Source of the DNA: Acidobacteriota bacterium
GTDB lineage: Bacteria > Acidobacteriota > Blastocatellia > UBA7656
Reading direction: 5' to 3'
Assembly: GCA_016201275.1 (NCBI GenBank)
Contig: JACQDB010000090.1
Location: 1 to 64,000, forward strand
DNA length: 64,000 nt
Shown: positions 49,891 to 59,256 of the stretch, in pieces
Layout of the letters: every line of letters starts with the position of its first letter
Position numbering within the stretch: the stretch's first letter is position 1
Translations under genes and position numbers: made by a program
Notes under the pieces: generated by a model
The model's input: only the letters and a program-made list of their open reading frames with translations
Databases searched by the model: none
Told to the model about the DNA's origin: nothing

Positions 49891-51168
49891 ATGACCATCA
49901 ATCTGCCAATGAAAAATCTGCCTTTGCGTTTGGGGTTTCTGGCGCTCGCTTTGGCGTTGTGCGCCTGGTTGACGATGATCGTGATTTACCACTTCATCAC
50001 CGGCACGCTGGCCGACGAACGCATACCGGTTGAACGCGAACGACTGGCGGCTTCCGTAGAATCGTTTCCCGATTCGGCGCGTCTGAATGCGCGCTACGCG
50101 CAAGCCGAAATGTCGAGCATTGACCGCGATCTGGATAAAGTGATGCGTCACGCTCAACACGCTGTCAATCTGTCGCCGTACAATTTTGAGTATCGGCTGC
50201 TGCTGGCCTCGGCGCAGGAATTAAAAGGCGACCGCGCCGCCGCCGAAAAGACTTTGCAACGCGCTATTCAACTGGCACCCGCCGATCCAGACCCGCACTG
50301 GCAGATGGCCAATGTCCGCTTGCGACAAGGCAAACTGGCGGCGGCATTGCCGGAATTCAAAGCCGCGACCACCGCACGCAGTACCTTTTTACCGGCGACC
50401 CTGGATTTAATCTGGCGCGCTTCGGGCGGCAACGTCGAAGCGGTTGCTGCCGTAACCGGCGATGATACTCGCGCAAAACTTACGCTGGCCAATTTCCTCA
50501 TCAAACAAACGCGCCTCAACGAAGCCGTGCAGGTCTTCAATCAGATAGACCGCAACCAACGCTTACAGTTGGAAGACAGCAGCCGATTAATCAGCGCCTT
50601 TATCGACAGAGGCGCGCTGTCCGTAGCGCGTGAATTGTGGGTCGGACTGGTCAGCAATCCCGGCGATAATCAAAAGGCTTTGTTGTGGAACGGCAGTTTT
50701 GAAAACGACGCGGTGAAAAATTTCACGCAGTTCGATTGGAATCTCAGCCGCAGCGACTATGCCAAATTGAGCGTGGATTCCGGCATCGCGCATAGCGGCG
50801 CACGCGCCTTGAAAATCGAATTCCTCGGCAAGGATACCACCCGCCTCGACAGCGAAATCAAACAACTGCTGGCGCTGGAGTCGGGGCAAAAATACCGTCT
50901 GGAATATTATGTGAAGACCGACAAATTTTCTGCGCCGGAAGGCTTGCGCGTGGTCTTGACCGATATAAAAAGCGCCACCCGAATCGCGGCTACGGAGCCG
51001 CTGGCTTCCGGCACTGCGGATTGGCAACGGGTGACGCTGGATTTCACGACGCCGCCGCAAAGCGTCAGCGGTCTAACCGTCACCATCAAGCGCACCCCGA
51101 AATATAGTTATGACGAACCGACACGCGGCATCGTCTGGTTCGATGATTTCACCGTCACCAAACTCTGA
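49891..51168 (+). CDS. Membrane-anchored TPR protein of the exopolysaccharide cluster
   Basis: The 425-residue protein has one N-terminal membrane helix (about 12-38, LGFLALALALCAWLTMIVIY). A set of TPR-like helical repeats (about 60-235, such as AEKTLQRAIQLAPADPDPHW) comes next, then a C-terminal beta-sandwich (about 260-425, ALLWNGSFEND to WFDDFTVTKL) of a carbohydrate-binding-module type. The periplasmic face is inferred from the single N-terminal anchor. Proteins of this plan often serve as assembly factors in polymer secretion. It precedes the ligase/polymerase, exporter and kinase genes and is probably co-transcribed with them. Confidence 0.85.
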   Translation: MTINLPMKNLPLRLGFLALALALCAWLTMIVIYHFITGTLADERIPVERERLAASVESFPDSARLNARYAQAEMSSIDRDLDKVMRHAQHAVNLSPYNFEYRLLLASAQELKGDRAAAEKTLQRAIQLAPADPDPHWQMANVRLRQGKLAAALPEFKAATTARSTFLPATLDLIWRASGGNVEAVAAVTGDDTRAKLTLANFLIKQTRLNEAVQVFNQIDRNQRLQLEDSSRLISAFIDRGALSVARELWVGLVSNPGDNQKALLWNGSFENDAVKNFTQFDWNLSRSDYAKLSVDSGIAHSGARALKIEFLGKDTTRLDSEIKQLLALESGQKYRLEYYVKTDKFSAPEGLRVVLTDIKSATRIAATEPLASGTADWQRVTLDFTTPPQSVSGLTVTIKRTPKYSYDEPTRGIVWFDDFTVTKL

Positions 51169-51170
51169 GC

Positions 51171-51396
51171 GTCTGAAGGTACGAAGTCCGGCGTCCGGCG
51201 TTTGAACGAATTTTTACGAAGGTGCGAACCTAAAAAAATGCCCGGTTTTATTGGCGTTTTTACAAACTTCGCCGAGTTCGCAGTCAAATCACCTACACCA
51301 TCAAAGCGCAAAACCTTGAGCCGAAACCTGAGTTTCACATCAAAGCTGAACCAGCAAGAGACCGGACGCCGGACGCCGAACTCTCAGACTTCAGAC
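51171..51396. repeat. Inverted-repeat element between the TPR and ligase genes
   Basis: GTCTGAAG (51171-51178) and CTTCAGAC (51389-51396) are outer ends. GTCCGGCGTCCGGCGTT (51186-51202) faces CCGGACGCCGGACGCCGAA (51362-51380). It belongs to the same family as 32521-32740. The body has an open frame joined to the ligase gene, but it is not part of the protein. Confidence 0.7.
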
Positions 51397-51408
51397 TCGC
51401 AACATTTC

Positions 51409-52770
51409 ATGAGCAAAGTTATCGCCAACGGTTTCATTCTGGTCATCGTCTTTACAGCGCTGGCACACGGCGCTGTGGAAGCCTGGTCGGTGGCGAGTTT
51501 CGCCTTGCTCATCATCCTGTTGCTGGGCTTGTGGGCGGTCAAGGCGTTGCTAGACCAACGACTGGAGTTGACCTTGCCGACCTTGCTGTGGCCAATGCTG
51601 GCGCTCCTGCTTTACGGGGTGGCGCAAAGCATCACGGTCACGCGCCAGGACGGGCAGTTGGCGAGCCTGTCAATGGACGTGGAAGCGACGCGCCACGCTT
51701 TGCCAGTGATCTTTTTTTTGCTCGTGAGTTTTGTGCTGGCGGCAAATTTTTTCAACACGGCAGAACGCTGGCGCACGTTGCTCACCTTCATGATGTTTTT
51801 CGGTTTTGCGCTGGCGTTGTTTGCGCTCATTCAAAACTTCACCTGGAACGGCAAACTCTACTGGCTGCGGACGACGCCGTATGCGGCAGTCGGCCCTTTT
51901 GTCAATCGCAATCATTACGCCGGTTTCATGGAGATGCTGGTGCCGCTGCCGCTGGCCTTTCTGGCCACACGCGCCGCACGCAAAGAGTTGTGGATGCTCT
52001 ATATTTTCGTGACCGTAGTGATGGCGTTGTCGGTAGTCTTGTCGTTATCGCGTGGCGGCGTTGTCAGTATGTTGGCAAGCGTAGTGTTTTTGGTTCTGGC
52101 CAATGCTCGCCGCAAAAGCAAAATCACGCCGCGACGCAACGCCAGCGAACCGCAAACCCGCTGGCGTTGGCTGAAAGGCGCGGCAGGCGTTGCGGCATTG
52201 GCCATGATATTGGGAGTCGGCCTCATCTGGCTCGGCGCAGAACCGTTCTTGAATCGCGTCGCTGAATCGCTGAAGCAGACGACGGGTTCGCAAACACCGC
52301 GCAACGATCTCAGCCGCGAATGGATTTGGCGCAACACCTTAACCATGATTGGCGCGCATAAAGTGTTTGGCGTCGGGCTGGGCGCTTATGAAACCGCCTT
52401 CCCCGCTTATCGTTCCAGCGACGCCGAAGAGATTGTCATGCAGTCGCATAATGACTATTTACAAATCGTAGCCGATTGCGGAATGATAGGCGCAGGCATA
52501 GCTGTATGGTTTCTGGTGTTGCTCTGCCGCGCCATCTGGCGGGGCATTCACTCGCCGGATGCCGCGCTTGCCGCTGTGGCGTTGGGAAGCAGCGCCGGGA
52601 TTTTTGCTATGTTGATTCACAGCTTCTTCGATTTTAATTTACAGATTCCGTCAAATGCTTTGTGGTTTTTGACGCTCTGCGCGCTGGTGTCGCGCCTCGC
52701 TATGGTCAAGCGCTCGACGGAAAAAAGTTTGCCTAAGTATGCGCCTGGGGAGTTAGCCAAGATCGCGTAA
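51409..52770 (+). CDS. O-antigen ligase/polymerase family membrane protein
   Basis: The 453-residue protein has ten to twelve membrane helices and the Wzy_C/WaaL-type loop: PFVNRNHYAGFMEMLVPL near the middle and the late motif HKVFGVGLGAYETAFPAY followed by SHNDYLQIVADCG. Members join or polymerise lipid-linked glycans on the periplasmic side. The extension upstream to 51202 comes from an intergenic repeat, so the Met at 51409 (MSKVIANGF) is the likely start. Whether it polymerises the exopolysaccharide or ligates it cannot be told. It is 13 bases ahead of the exporter gene. Confidence 0.9.
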   Translation: MSKVIANGFILVIVFTALAHGAVEAWSVASFALLIILLLGLWAVKALLDQRLELTLPTLLWPMLALLLYGVAQSITVTRQDGQLASLSMDVEATRHALPVIFFLLVSFVLAANFFNTAERWRTLLTFMMFFGFALALFALIQNFTWNGKLYWLRTTPYAAVGPFVNRNHYAGFMEMLVPLPLAFLATRAARKELWMLYIFVTVVMALSVVLSLSRGGVVSMLASVVFLVLANARRKSKITPRRNASEPQTRWRWLKGAAGVAALAMILGVGLIWLGAEPFLNRVAESLKQTTGSQTPRNDLSREWIWRNTLTMIGAHKVFGVGLGAYETAFPAYRSSDAEEIVMQSHNDYLQIVADCGMIGAGIAVWFLVLLCRAIWRGIHSPDAALAAVALGSSAGIFAMLIHSFFDFNLQIPSNALWFLTLCALVSRLAMVKRSTEKSLPKYAPGELAKIA

Positions 52771-52783
52771 AGGAGTAAGGGTT

Positions 52784-53884
52784 ATGCAGTGGAAGACACA
52801 AAAGATGCGCCGTTATATTGCCTGGATGAGCGCCTTTGCAGTGGCGCTGACGTTGGGTTTATGCAGCGCTGCAAGCATGGCGCAGGAACGCCATCAAGCG
52901 CCCACTAAACCGACCAGCCCACGGACTGACAGCGTCGCCGCCAATGTTCTGGTAGATGCCGAAGAAGATTACCGCATCGGCGTCAGCGATGTCATAGAGA
53001 TAAAAGTGGAAGACGCCAAGGCTTTGGACGGCACGTTTCGCATCGGCGCTTCCGGCATCATCACCATGAATTATTTGAAGCGCCTGACGGTAATCAACAA
53101 AACCACCGAAGAGGTGGAAAAGATGATTGCCGACGGTTTGCGCGGCAGGTATTTGAAAGACCCGCAAGTTCACGTCACCGTCGTACAGGTCAACAGTCGG
53201 GCGTTTTTTATACAGGGCGCAGTGAAGCATCCGGGCGTCTATCAAATCGAAGGGCGCACGTCGCTGTTGAAATTAATCAATGTCGCCGGTGGCTTGGCCG
53301 ACAACAGCGGCTCGACCGCTTACATCCTGCGGGAAAACAAATCTCTGACTCAGGAAAACGAACCGAGCAGCGCGGCAACTTCGACCCCGCAACCGCAAGC
53401 CGTGGCCACCACAAATCAGTCGGTAGCGCCGCCTCCTGAATCGGCAACCGACCCGGAGTATGCACTGCTGACCGTCAGCCTCAGCCGCTTTCGTCGCGGC
53501 CAGGTTCCCCCGAATATCGCGCTGCAACCCGGCGATGTGGTGACCATTCCGATAGCCGATGTCTTCTTTGTTGCCGGAGAAGTGAACCAACCCGGCGAGT
53601 TTACTTTGAAGGAAGGCACGACCTTGCGGCAAGCCTTGTCGCTGGCACGCGGCACGACCTTTGAAGCCAAAGCCTCGCAATCCATGATTGTTCGCGAAGA
53701 CCCGACGACCGGCAAACGTCAGGAGATCATGGTAGATGTAGGTGCCGTGATGAGCGCCAAAAAAAGTGATGTGGCGATCATGCCAAACGACATCATCATC
53801 GTTCCCAACAGTCGTTTGAAAACGATAGGCGGCGCGTTATTGAAAACCTTTGGCACCAACGCCGCCCGTTTGCCGATTCGCTAA
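52784..53884 (+). CDS. Wza-like polysaccharide export protein
   Basis: This outer-membrane channel component of 366 residues has a signal peptide (about 1-37, ending SMAQE), then the export domain with the DYRIGVSDVIEIKVEDAKAL opening, and a KTTEEVEKMIADGLRGRYL segment. Two SLBB ligand-binding domains follow (about 140-200, ending at a Ser/Pro/Gln linker, and about 255-330). No lipobox Cys is apparent, unlike E. coli Wza. AAAGGAG supports the start. It lies between the ligase and the Wzc-like kinase, the standard order in exopolysaccharide loci. Confidence 0.92.
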   Translation: MQWKTQKMRRYIAWMSAFAVALTLGLCSAASMAQERHQAPTKPTSPRTDSVAANVLVDAEEDYRIGVSDVIEIKVEDAKALDGTFRIGASGIITMNYLKRLTVINKTTEEVEKMIADGLRGRYLKDPQVHVTVVQVNSRAFFIQGAVKHPGVYQIEGRTSLLKLINVAGGLADNSGSTAYILRENKSLTQENEPSSAATSTPQPQAVATTNQSVAPPPESATDPEYALLTVSLSRFRRGQVPPNIALQPGDVVTIPIADVFFVAGEVNQPGEFTLKEGTTLRQALSLARGTTFEAKASQSMIVREDPTTGKRQEIMVDVGAVMSAKKSDVAIMPNDIIIVPNSRLKTIGGALLKTFGTNAARLPIR

Positions 53885-54021
53885 ACAGCCGGAGACTGCA
53901 AACACCCGGCCTCAGTTCCCTACGGTTTAATCACGCACGCGGCGCAGAAGGTAGCAACCACAAGAATTTGTAGTTGTGGAAGCCTTCGGATACCGCATAT
54001 TGGGCTCCAGACCTGGAGGTT

Positions 54022-56472
54022 ATGATGTCTGACGAAAAACTAGAAATCGAAAAAGTACCGCCAACCGAACTCGTGCAGGAAGAGACGCCGGAATACAACC
54101 CGCGTTATCCCGCCCTGGCCGGTAATACCACGGCGGGCGCTTACGGCTATGGCAACTATGGCAACGAGCCGGATAAAGTACAACTCCGCGAAGTGTCGCG
54201 CATTCTGCGCCGCCGCAAATGGATGATTATCACCATCCTCTTGATTGTCACCACGCTAGTCGCCATAGAGATGTACCGCACGCCCTCGGTTTATGAAGCC
54301 TCCACGCTGGTTGAAGTCGGCAAAGAGAAAGCCTTTTTCAATCGCCCGGAAGTAATGGCTTATCAGGATGATTTCGACCCCTATTTTCAGATCAACATCA
54401 AAACCAAAATCTTGATTCTTCGCAGCCAGGCGTTGATGGAAGATGTCGTAGTCCGGCATAAGCTTTACAATGAACCGGCGTTGATTCATTCGGGCGGCAA
54501 AAAATCCATCTCGCAGGCGTTGCAATTAATCACCTCTCGACTGACCGGCAAAAACTTGCAGGACGCGCCGCCTGTGGAAACTGTCGCCCTGTCGCCGCTG
54601 GATGATTTTCACTACACCGGCTCGGTCGAAGATAGCCAGAAGCTCAGTCCCTATGTCAGCGCAGTGCAAGGCGGTCTGGATATTCAAATCATGAAAGATA
54701 CCCGCGCCATTAAAATCTCTTACACGCACACCGATGCGAAGATCGCCAGGTTGGTCGCCGATGCGGTGACCGATAGTTTTCTCAAGAAAAATTTTGAGAA
54801 TAAAACGGAGAAGTTCGAGGAGACTGCCGGTTGGCTGGAGACTTCCATGCGCGAGTTGAAGGCTAAAGTCCAGCGATCCGAAGGGGACTTGGCCAAATAC
54901 ACCCGCGACCATGAAATCTTTTCCACCGACGGCAAATCCACCTTGACCACCGATAAAATGGGGCGTTTGCACGAACAGTATTTGAAGGCCACCAGCGACC
55001 GCATGATCCGACAATCTTTGCTTGAGGAGGTGAAGGCCGGTCGCGTCAAAGAATTGCCGGAAGCCTTTGCCGATTTAGCCAATCGCTCCGGCTTGAAGGT
55101 TGCCGAACTGCAAAAACAACTTGCCGACCTGGAAGCCAAGAAGAGCGTTTTGGATGACAAATACGGGCCGGAGTATCCAGAGGTGAAAGAGACTTTGCGG
55201 CAAATCGAAGCCGTCCAAAGTCAAATCACCAACAATAACCGCAGCCTGGAACAGTCCATTCAAATCGCCTATGATCGCGCCGTGCGTGAAGAGCAGGCCA
55301 TCAAGCAACAGTTGGATTTGGCCAAAGCTGACGCCGTGCAACAAAATCAGGACACCATAGGCTATAACATTCTCAAATCGGAAGTGGATATTAGCCGCAG
55401 GCTCTATCAAGACTTTCTGGATAAAACCAATCAGGCCAAGTTGCAGGTGGCCGAGCAGGAGAACAATCTGCACTTGATTCAAGGGGCGCAACTGCCGGGC
55501 GCGCCCGCCGGGCCCAATCGCTATCGTTCGATTATGATTGGCATGATGATCAGTTTGGTGGGCGGCATCGCGTTGGCCTTCTTGCTGGAATACATGGACA
55601 ACACCATCAAGAGCGTCGAAGACGTGATGCGCTATACGCAGTTGCCGGCCTTGAGCGTCATTCCGGCAACTCTGGCACCTGCATCGCGGCTGTCGCTGGT
55701 AAAAAAGAAATCCAAAGCCCTCAAGGGCAGCAAGCTGCAAACCGCCTCGACCAGCAACGCGCTGGCGGTGCGCGCCGCGCAATTGACCGCGCTGGACACG
55801 CGCTCGTCCTCTGCCGAAGCTTATCGCGTGTTACGCACTTCGGTGTTGCTTTCGACCGCCGGGCGTCCGCCGAAATTGATGCTCATCACCAGCGGCCAAC
55901 CCGGTGAAGGCAAAACCACCACGGCGGCCAACACGGCCATCTCGTTGTCACAACTCGGCGCTTCCGTTCTGATTATAGATTGCGATATGCGGCGTCCTTC
56001 GCTGCACAAGCTTTTCGGCCTCGACCCGCTGGTAGGGCTTTCGACCTATCTTTCCAGAAACACCAATCTCGACGCCCTTATACAAAAGACCGACATTGCC
56101 AACGTCTCGGTTTTGCCGAGCGGTTCGATACCGCCGAACCCTGCCGAATTAATCAGTTCCGAAAAGATGAAAGAGATGTTGCAGTTGTTAGGCGAACGCT
56201 ACGACCACATCTTGATAGATTCGCCGCCGCTCATCAATGTCACCGACCCGGTGATTCTTTCGACGCTGGTGGATGGCGTGATTCTGGTGGTGCAGGGTAA
56301 CAAGACTTCGCGTGAAGTGGTGCGACGCACACGCCAGGAACTCGCCGCTGTCGGCGCGAAAGTCTTCGGCGTGGTCTTGAACAATGTGGATTTGCGCCGC
56401 GACGGGTACAGCGATTATTACTACTATCGCTACTACTCCAACTACGGCCAAGGCGAAGCCACCGGCGATTAA
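54022..56472 (+). CDS. Wzc-like polysaccharide co-polymerase and tyrosine autokinase
   Basis: The 816-residue inner-membrane protein joins a Wzz/PCP domain, with two membrane helices (about 70-90 and 510-530) and a long periplasmic coiled coil, to a cytoplasmic BY-kinase. The kinase has Walker A GQPGEGKTTTAANTA, Walker A' VLIIDCDMRRPSLHKLFG, and Walker B HILIDSPPL. Its C-terminal Tyr cluster (YSDYYYYRYYSNYG) is the autophosphorylation tail. It controls polymer length and export. The ATG at 54022 follows GGAGG. The frame to 53974 lies before a good site. Confidence 0.93.
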   Translation: MMSDEKLEIEKVPPTELVQEETPEYNPRYPALAGNTTAGAYGYGNYGNEPDKVQLREVSRILRRRKWMIITILLIVTTLVAIEMYRTPSVYEASTLVEVGKEKAFFNRPEVMAYQDDFDPYFQINIKTKILILRSQALMEDVVVRHKLYNEPALIHSGGKKSISQALQLITSRLTGKNLQDAPPVETVALSPLDDFHYTGSVEDSQKLSPYVSAVQGGLDIQIMKDTRAIKISYTHTDAKIARLVADAVTDSFLKKNFENKTEKFEETAGWLETSMRELKAKVQRSEGDLAKYTRDHEIFSTDGKSTLTTDKMGRLHEQYLKATSDRMIRQSLLEEVKAGRVKELPEAFADLANRSGLKVAELQKQLADLEAKKSVLDDKYGPEYPEVKETLRQIEAVQSQITNNNRSLEQSIQIAYDRAVREEQAIKQQLDLAKADAVQQNQDTIGYNILKSEVDISRRLYQDFLDKTNQAKLQVAEQENNLHLIQGAQLPGAPAGPNRYRSIMIGMMISLVGGIALAFLLEYMDNTIKSVEDVMRYTQLPALSVIPATLAPASRLSLVKKKSKALKGSKLQTASTSNALAVRAAQLTALDTRSSSAEAYRVLRTSVLLSTAGRPPKLMLITSGQPGEGKTTTAANTAISLSQLGASVLIIDCDMRRPSLHKLFGLDPLVGLSTYLSRNTNLDALIQKTDIANVSVLPSGSIPPNPAELISSEKMKEMLQLLGERYDHILIDSPPLINVTDPVILSTLVDGVILVVQGNKTSREVVRRTRQELAAVGAKVFGVVLNNVDLRRDGYSDYYYYRYYSNYGQGEATGD

Positions 56473-56537
56473 GCGTGGACGCAGGCGCGCTCACCAATCA
56501 AAGCCTATAGCCAAGCTTAGAGCCTATGGCTGTAGAG

Positions 56538-56612
56538 GGTACGATAAGTTTCAGCGTGCCGCCGTGTGAAGGTTGAACAAATGGAAGTTTGTTCAACCTT
56601 CACGCCGTACCC
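56538..56612. repeat. Nested hairpin after the tyrosine kinase gene
   Basis: GTGAAGGTTGAACAA pairs perfectly with TTGTTCAACCTTCAC (56566-56603), enclosed by GGGTACG/CGTACCC outer arms. Confidence 0.75.
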
Positions 56613-56630
56613 CAATTACCCAGCGCTCTA

Positions 56631-56737
56631 GAGCGGTTTTCATATGGGTGTACGGAACCCCTTATCGTTGAGCGCCGGTCAGAGACCGCCGCTCAACGGG
56701 TTTGAGGTTACGGAAACCTCAAACACAAACCGCTCCA
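56631..56737. repeat. Branched inverted-repeat element before the flippase gene
   Basis: GAGCGGTTTT and AAACCGCTC close the element. Inside are two separate stems: GTTGAGCGCCGGTC/GACCGCCGCTCAAC (56668-56697) and TTTGAGGTT/AACCTCAAA (56701-56723). The first stem resembles the core of the cruciform element at 3120 and 29231. It adjoins the preceding hairpin and fills the 300-base gap. Confidence 0.7.
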
Positions 56738-56769
56738 GGCCGCAGCCGTGTTTTCTCAACCTCCGAGCA

Positions 56770-58119
56770 ATGGCGGCATCAATCGGTCAGCAACCTTTCG
56801 TGGAAAATCGCATTCCTCTTCCCAACCCCATCGCCGCGCCCAGTCTGTTGAGCCGCGTTCAATTGCTCAGTAGATTTGTCTCGGTGCAAGTAGTGGTGCA
56901 GGCCTTAACCGCCATTAGCGGCATTTTGCTGGTACGAATATTAAGCCAGCACGAATATGCCTATTTCACCATTGCCAACAGTATGTTGGGAACGATGGCC
57001 ATTCTTGCCGATTCCGGCATCGGCATCGGGCTGTCTTCCATAGGCGGCAAAGTCTGGCAGGATCGCCAGCGCTTCGGCACGCTCATCAGCACGGCGCTGC
57101 ATCTGCGGCGTTATCTGGCGCTCATCGCGGCCAGCGTCATCGCGCCGCTGCTGTGGTGGTTGTTAATCAGCAATGGCGCGCCCAAAACCTATGCCGCGCT
57201 CATCACGCTGGCGGTGTTGGTGGCCTTGAATTTTCAACTGCTGACCGGCGTGCTGGACATCGTGCCGCGCCTGCATTCGCAGATCAATCGCCTGCAAAAA
57301 CTCGATGTGATGATGGCCTTGTCGCGATTGCTGTTGCTGGCCATCGCTTATGTGATTTTTCTCAATGCCGGCATTGCCCTCTTGGCCAATATTTTTGGCA
57401 TCATCGCGCAGTATCATATACTGAAACGCTGGACGGCGGACAACATCGAACCGCACGCTCCGATCAACCGCGAAGACCGCAACACCATACTGAGCATTGT
57501 CAAACATCAAGCTCCGAACGCGGTGTTTTATTGTTTGCAGGGACAGTTGACCGTCTGGCTCATCAGCCTCTTTGGCAACACCCGGAACATTGCCGAAATC
57601 GGCGCGCTCGGTCGTTTAGGCATGGTCTTTTCCATCATCAGCGCCGTGATGACGAGCATCATTCTGCCGGGCTTTGCGCGTTGCCAGGAAGCGGCGTTGT
57701 TGCGCCGCCGTTACCGCCAAATCGTCGGCGGCTTTCTGTTGTTGGGGGCGGCGTTGATCACCGTCGCCGCCGTCTTCCCAGACCTCTTGTTATGGATACT
57801 GGGCGGCAAGTACGCGCACTTACGCAACGAAGTGGTGTTGATGATGAGTCTGTCGGCGACCACAGCACTGGTTGCCACCATGTGGTCGTTGAATGCCACG
57901 AAAGCGTGGATTCAATATTCGTGGCTGAATATACCAAGCGTCGTGATTACCCAGATTCTGTTGCTGATGGTGGTGGATATTGCAAACGTAAAGGGAGTGC
58001 TGGTATTCGGCATTTTGTCGCTCGCGCCGACCTTCCTGCTCAATTCGATATTAAGCTTCAGAGGCTTTGCCGCGTTGTCGCATTCCGAGCAGCCCCTTGC
58101 TCCAGAGTCACAGACGTAA
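56770..58119 (+). CDS. Wzx-like polysaccharide flippase
   Basis: The 449-residue inner-membrane protein has about twelve hydrophobic helices, starting LLSRFVSVQVVVQALTAISG. A helix with LSQHEYAYFTIANSMLG is typical of the MOP/PST flippase family, which moves lipid-linked glycan units to the periplasm. The middle region has VKHQAPNAVFYCLQGQLTVW. The Met at 56770 is chosen, since the earlier frame from 56644 lies in a repeat element. It precedes glycosyltransferase genes by a small gap. Confidence 0.88.
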   Translation: MAASIGQQPFVENRIPLPNPIAAPSLLSRVQLLSRFVSVQVVVQALTAISGILLVRILSQHEYAYFTIANSMLGTMAILADSGIGIGLSSIGGKVWQDRQRFGTLISTALHLRRYLALIAASVIAPLLWWLLISNGAPKTYAALITLAVLVALNFQLLTGVLDIVPRLHSQINRLQKLDVMMALSRLLLLAIAYVIFLNAGIALLANIFGIIAQYHILKRWTADNIEPHAPINREDRNTILSIVKHQAPNAVFYCLQGQLTVWLISLFGNTRNIAEIGALGRLGMVFSIISAVMTSIILPGFARCQEAALLRRRYRQIVGGFLLLGAALITVAAVFPDLLLWILGGKYAHLRNEVVLMMSLSATTALVATMWSLNATKAWIQYSWLNIPSVVITQILLLMVVDIANVKGVLVFGILSLAPTFLLNSILSFRGFAALSHSEQPLAPESQT

Positions 58120-58153
58120 AGCGCATGAGGGGCGCGAAAGTCCGGTTAGCCAG

Positions 58154-59245
58154 GTGAAAGTTGTCCACATTACGCCCACTTACTTTGACCAAGCGTCTAT
58201 CATCGGCGGCGGGGAACGCTATCCGACGGAACTGGCGTTGTGGATGTCTAGAGTCACCGACACCACGCTCGTCAGTTTTTCAGCACAGCGCCAAACCTAT
58301 AGGCAGGGCGACCTCAAGGTTGAAATTTACCCGGTCAACCATTTCATCCACGGCAACCGCGTCAACCCGTTGAGTTGGCGTTTCCTGCCCGCGCTGTGGC
58401 AGGCGGACGTGGTTCATGTTCATCACCTTCACACGCTGATTTCTGACTTGGCTTGTCTGCTCGCATACGCGCTTGGCAAAGCGGTATTTGTCACCGATTA
58501 TGGCGGCGGTGGCAGTTTCACACTCAATCGCCGATTGCCGGTCTTTGAAGGTTATCGCCAAGCCATTGCCTATTCGCAATTCGGTCTGGAGGCGCTGCCA
58601 ACGGCGTTGCAACAAAAAGCGGTCTTAATCAAAGGCGGCATAGACACCGACAAATTTTCTCCCGCTGCGGCGACCCTACGGGAGAAGAAAATTCTTTACG
58701 TCGGTCGCCTGCTGCCGCACAAAGGCATTGATTATCTGATCGAAGGCTTTCGCTTGCTGAAGCGTTCGGATTACCGTTTGCAAATCATCGGGCGCGTGTA
58801 CAGTCAGGACTATTACGCCTACCTCAAACAACTGGCGGCAGATTTAGCGATAGAGTTTGTTCACGATGCCGACGATCAACGCTTGATTCAGGAATATCGC
58901 ACCGCCATGTTGACGGTGCTGCCCTCGGTGCATACCAGCTATAACGGCAACTACACGCCGGTTCCTGAGTTGATGGGCTTCACCTTGCTGGAATCTCAAG
59001 CGTGCGGAACGCCGGTGATTTGCACCGATGCCGGAGCCATGGCCGAGTTTGTGAAGCACGGGCAAACCGGCTTGGTCGTCGCGCAAAATTCTGGAGACGC
59101 GCTGTGCCGCGCCTTGCAACAAATGCTCGACGCAGAAACTTCCAGCCAGCAAAAACGCTGTCAGGAATGGATTGCTCATCTGAACTGGTCAACGGTCGTC
59201 GCCAAACATTTGCAGACCTATAGCGCTGACGAAGCTTTGGCCTGA
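58154..59245 (+). CDS. Glycosyltransferase family 4
   Basis: The 363-residue cytoplasmic enzyme has a two-lobed GT-B fold. The N-terminal lobe has VVHITPTYFDQASIIGGGER, and the C-terminal lobe has ILYVGRLLPHKGIDYLIEGF. The nucleotide-sugar loop ELMGFTLLESQACGTPVICT carries the E-x7-E motif. It adds a sugar to a lipid-linked glycan, and the donor is unknown. The GTG at 58154 matches the domain start but lacks a strong ribosome site. The frame opens upstream to 58067, overlapping the flippase end. Confidence 0.9.
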   Translation: MKVVHITPTYFDQASIIGGGERYPTELALWMSRVTDTTLVSFSAQRQTYRQGDLKVEIYPVNHFIHGNRVNPLSWRFLPALWQADVVHVHHLHTLISDLACLLAYALGKAVFVTDYGGGGSFTLNRRLPVFEGYRQAIAYSQFGLEALPTALQQKAVLIKGGIDTDKFSPAAATLREKKILYVGRLLPHKGIDYLIEGFRLLKRSDYRLQIIGRVYSQDYYAYLKQLAADLAIEFVHDADDQRLIQEYRTAMLTVLPSVHTSYNGNYTPVPELMGFTLLESQACGTPVICTDAGAMAEFVKHGQTGLVVAQNSGDALCRALQQMLDAETSSQQKRCQEWIAHLNWSTVVAKHLQTYSADEALA

Positions 59246-59256
59246 AGCTTTTTATT

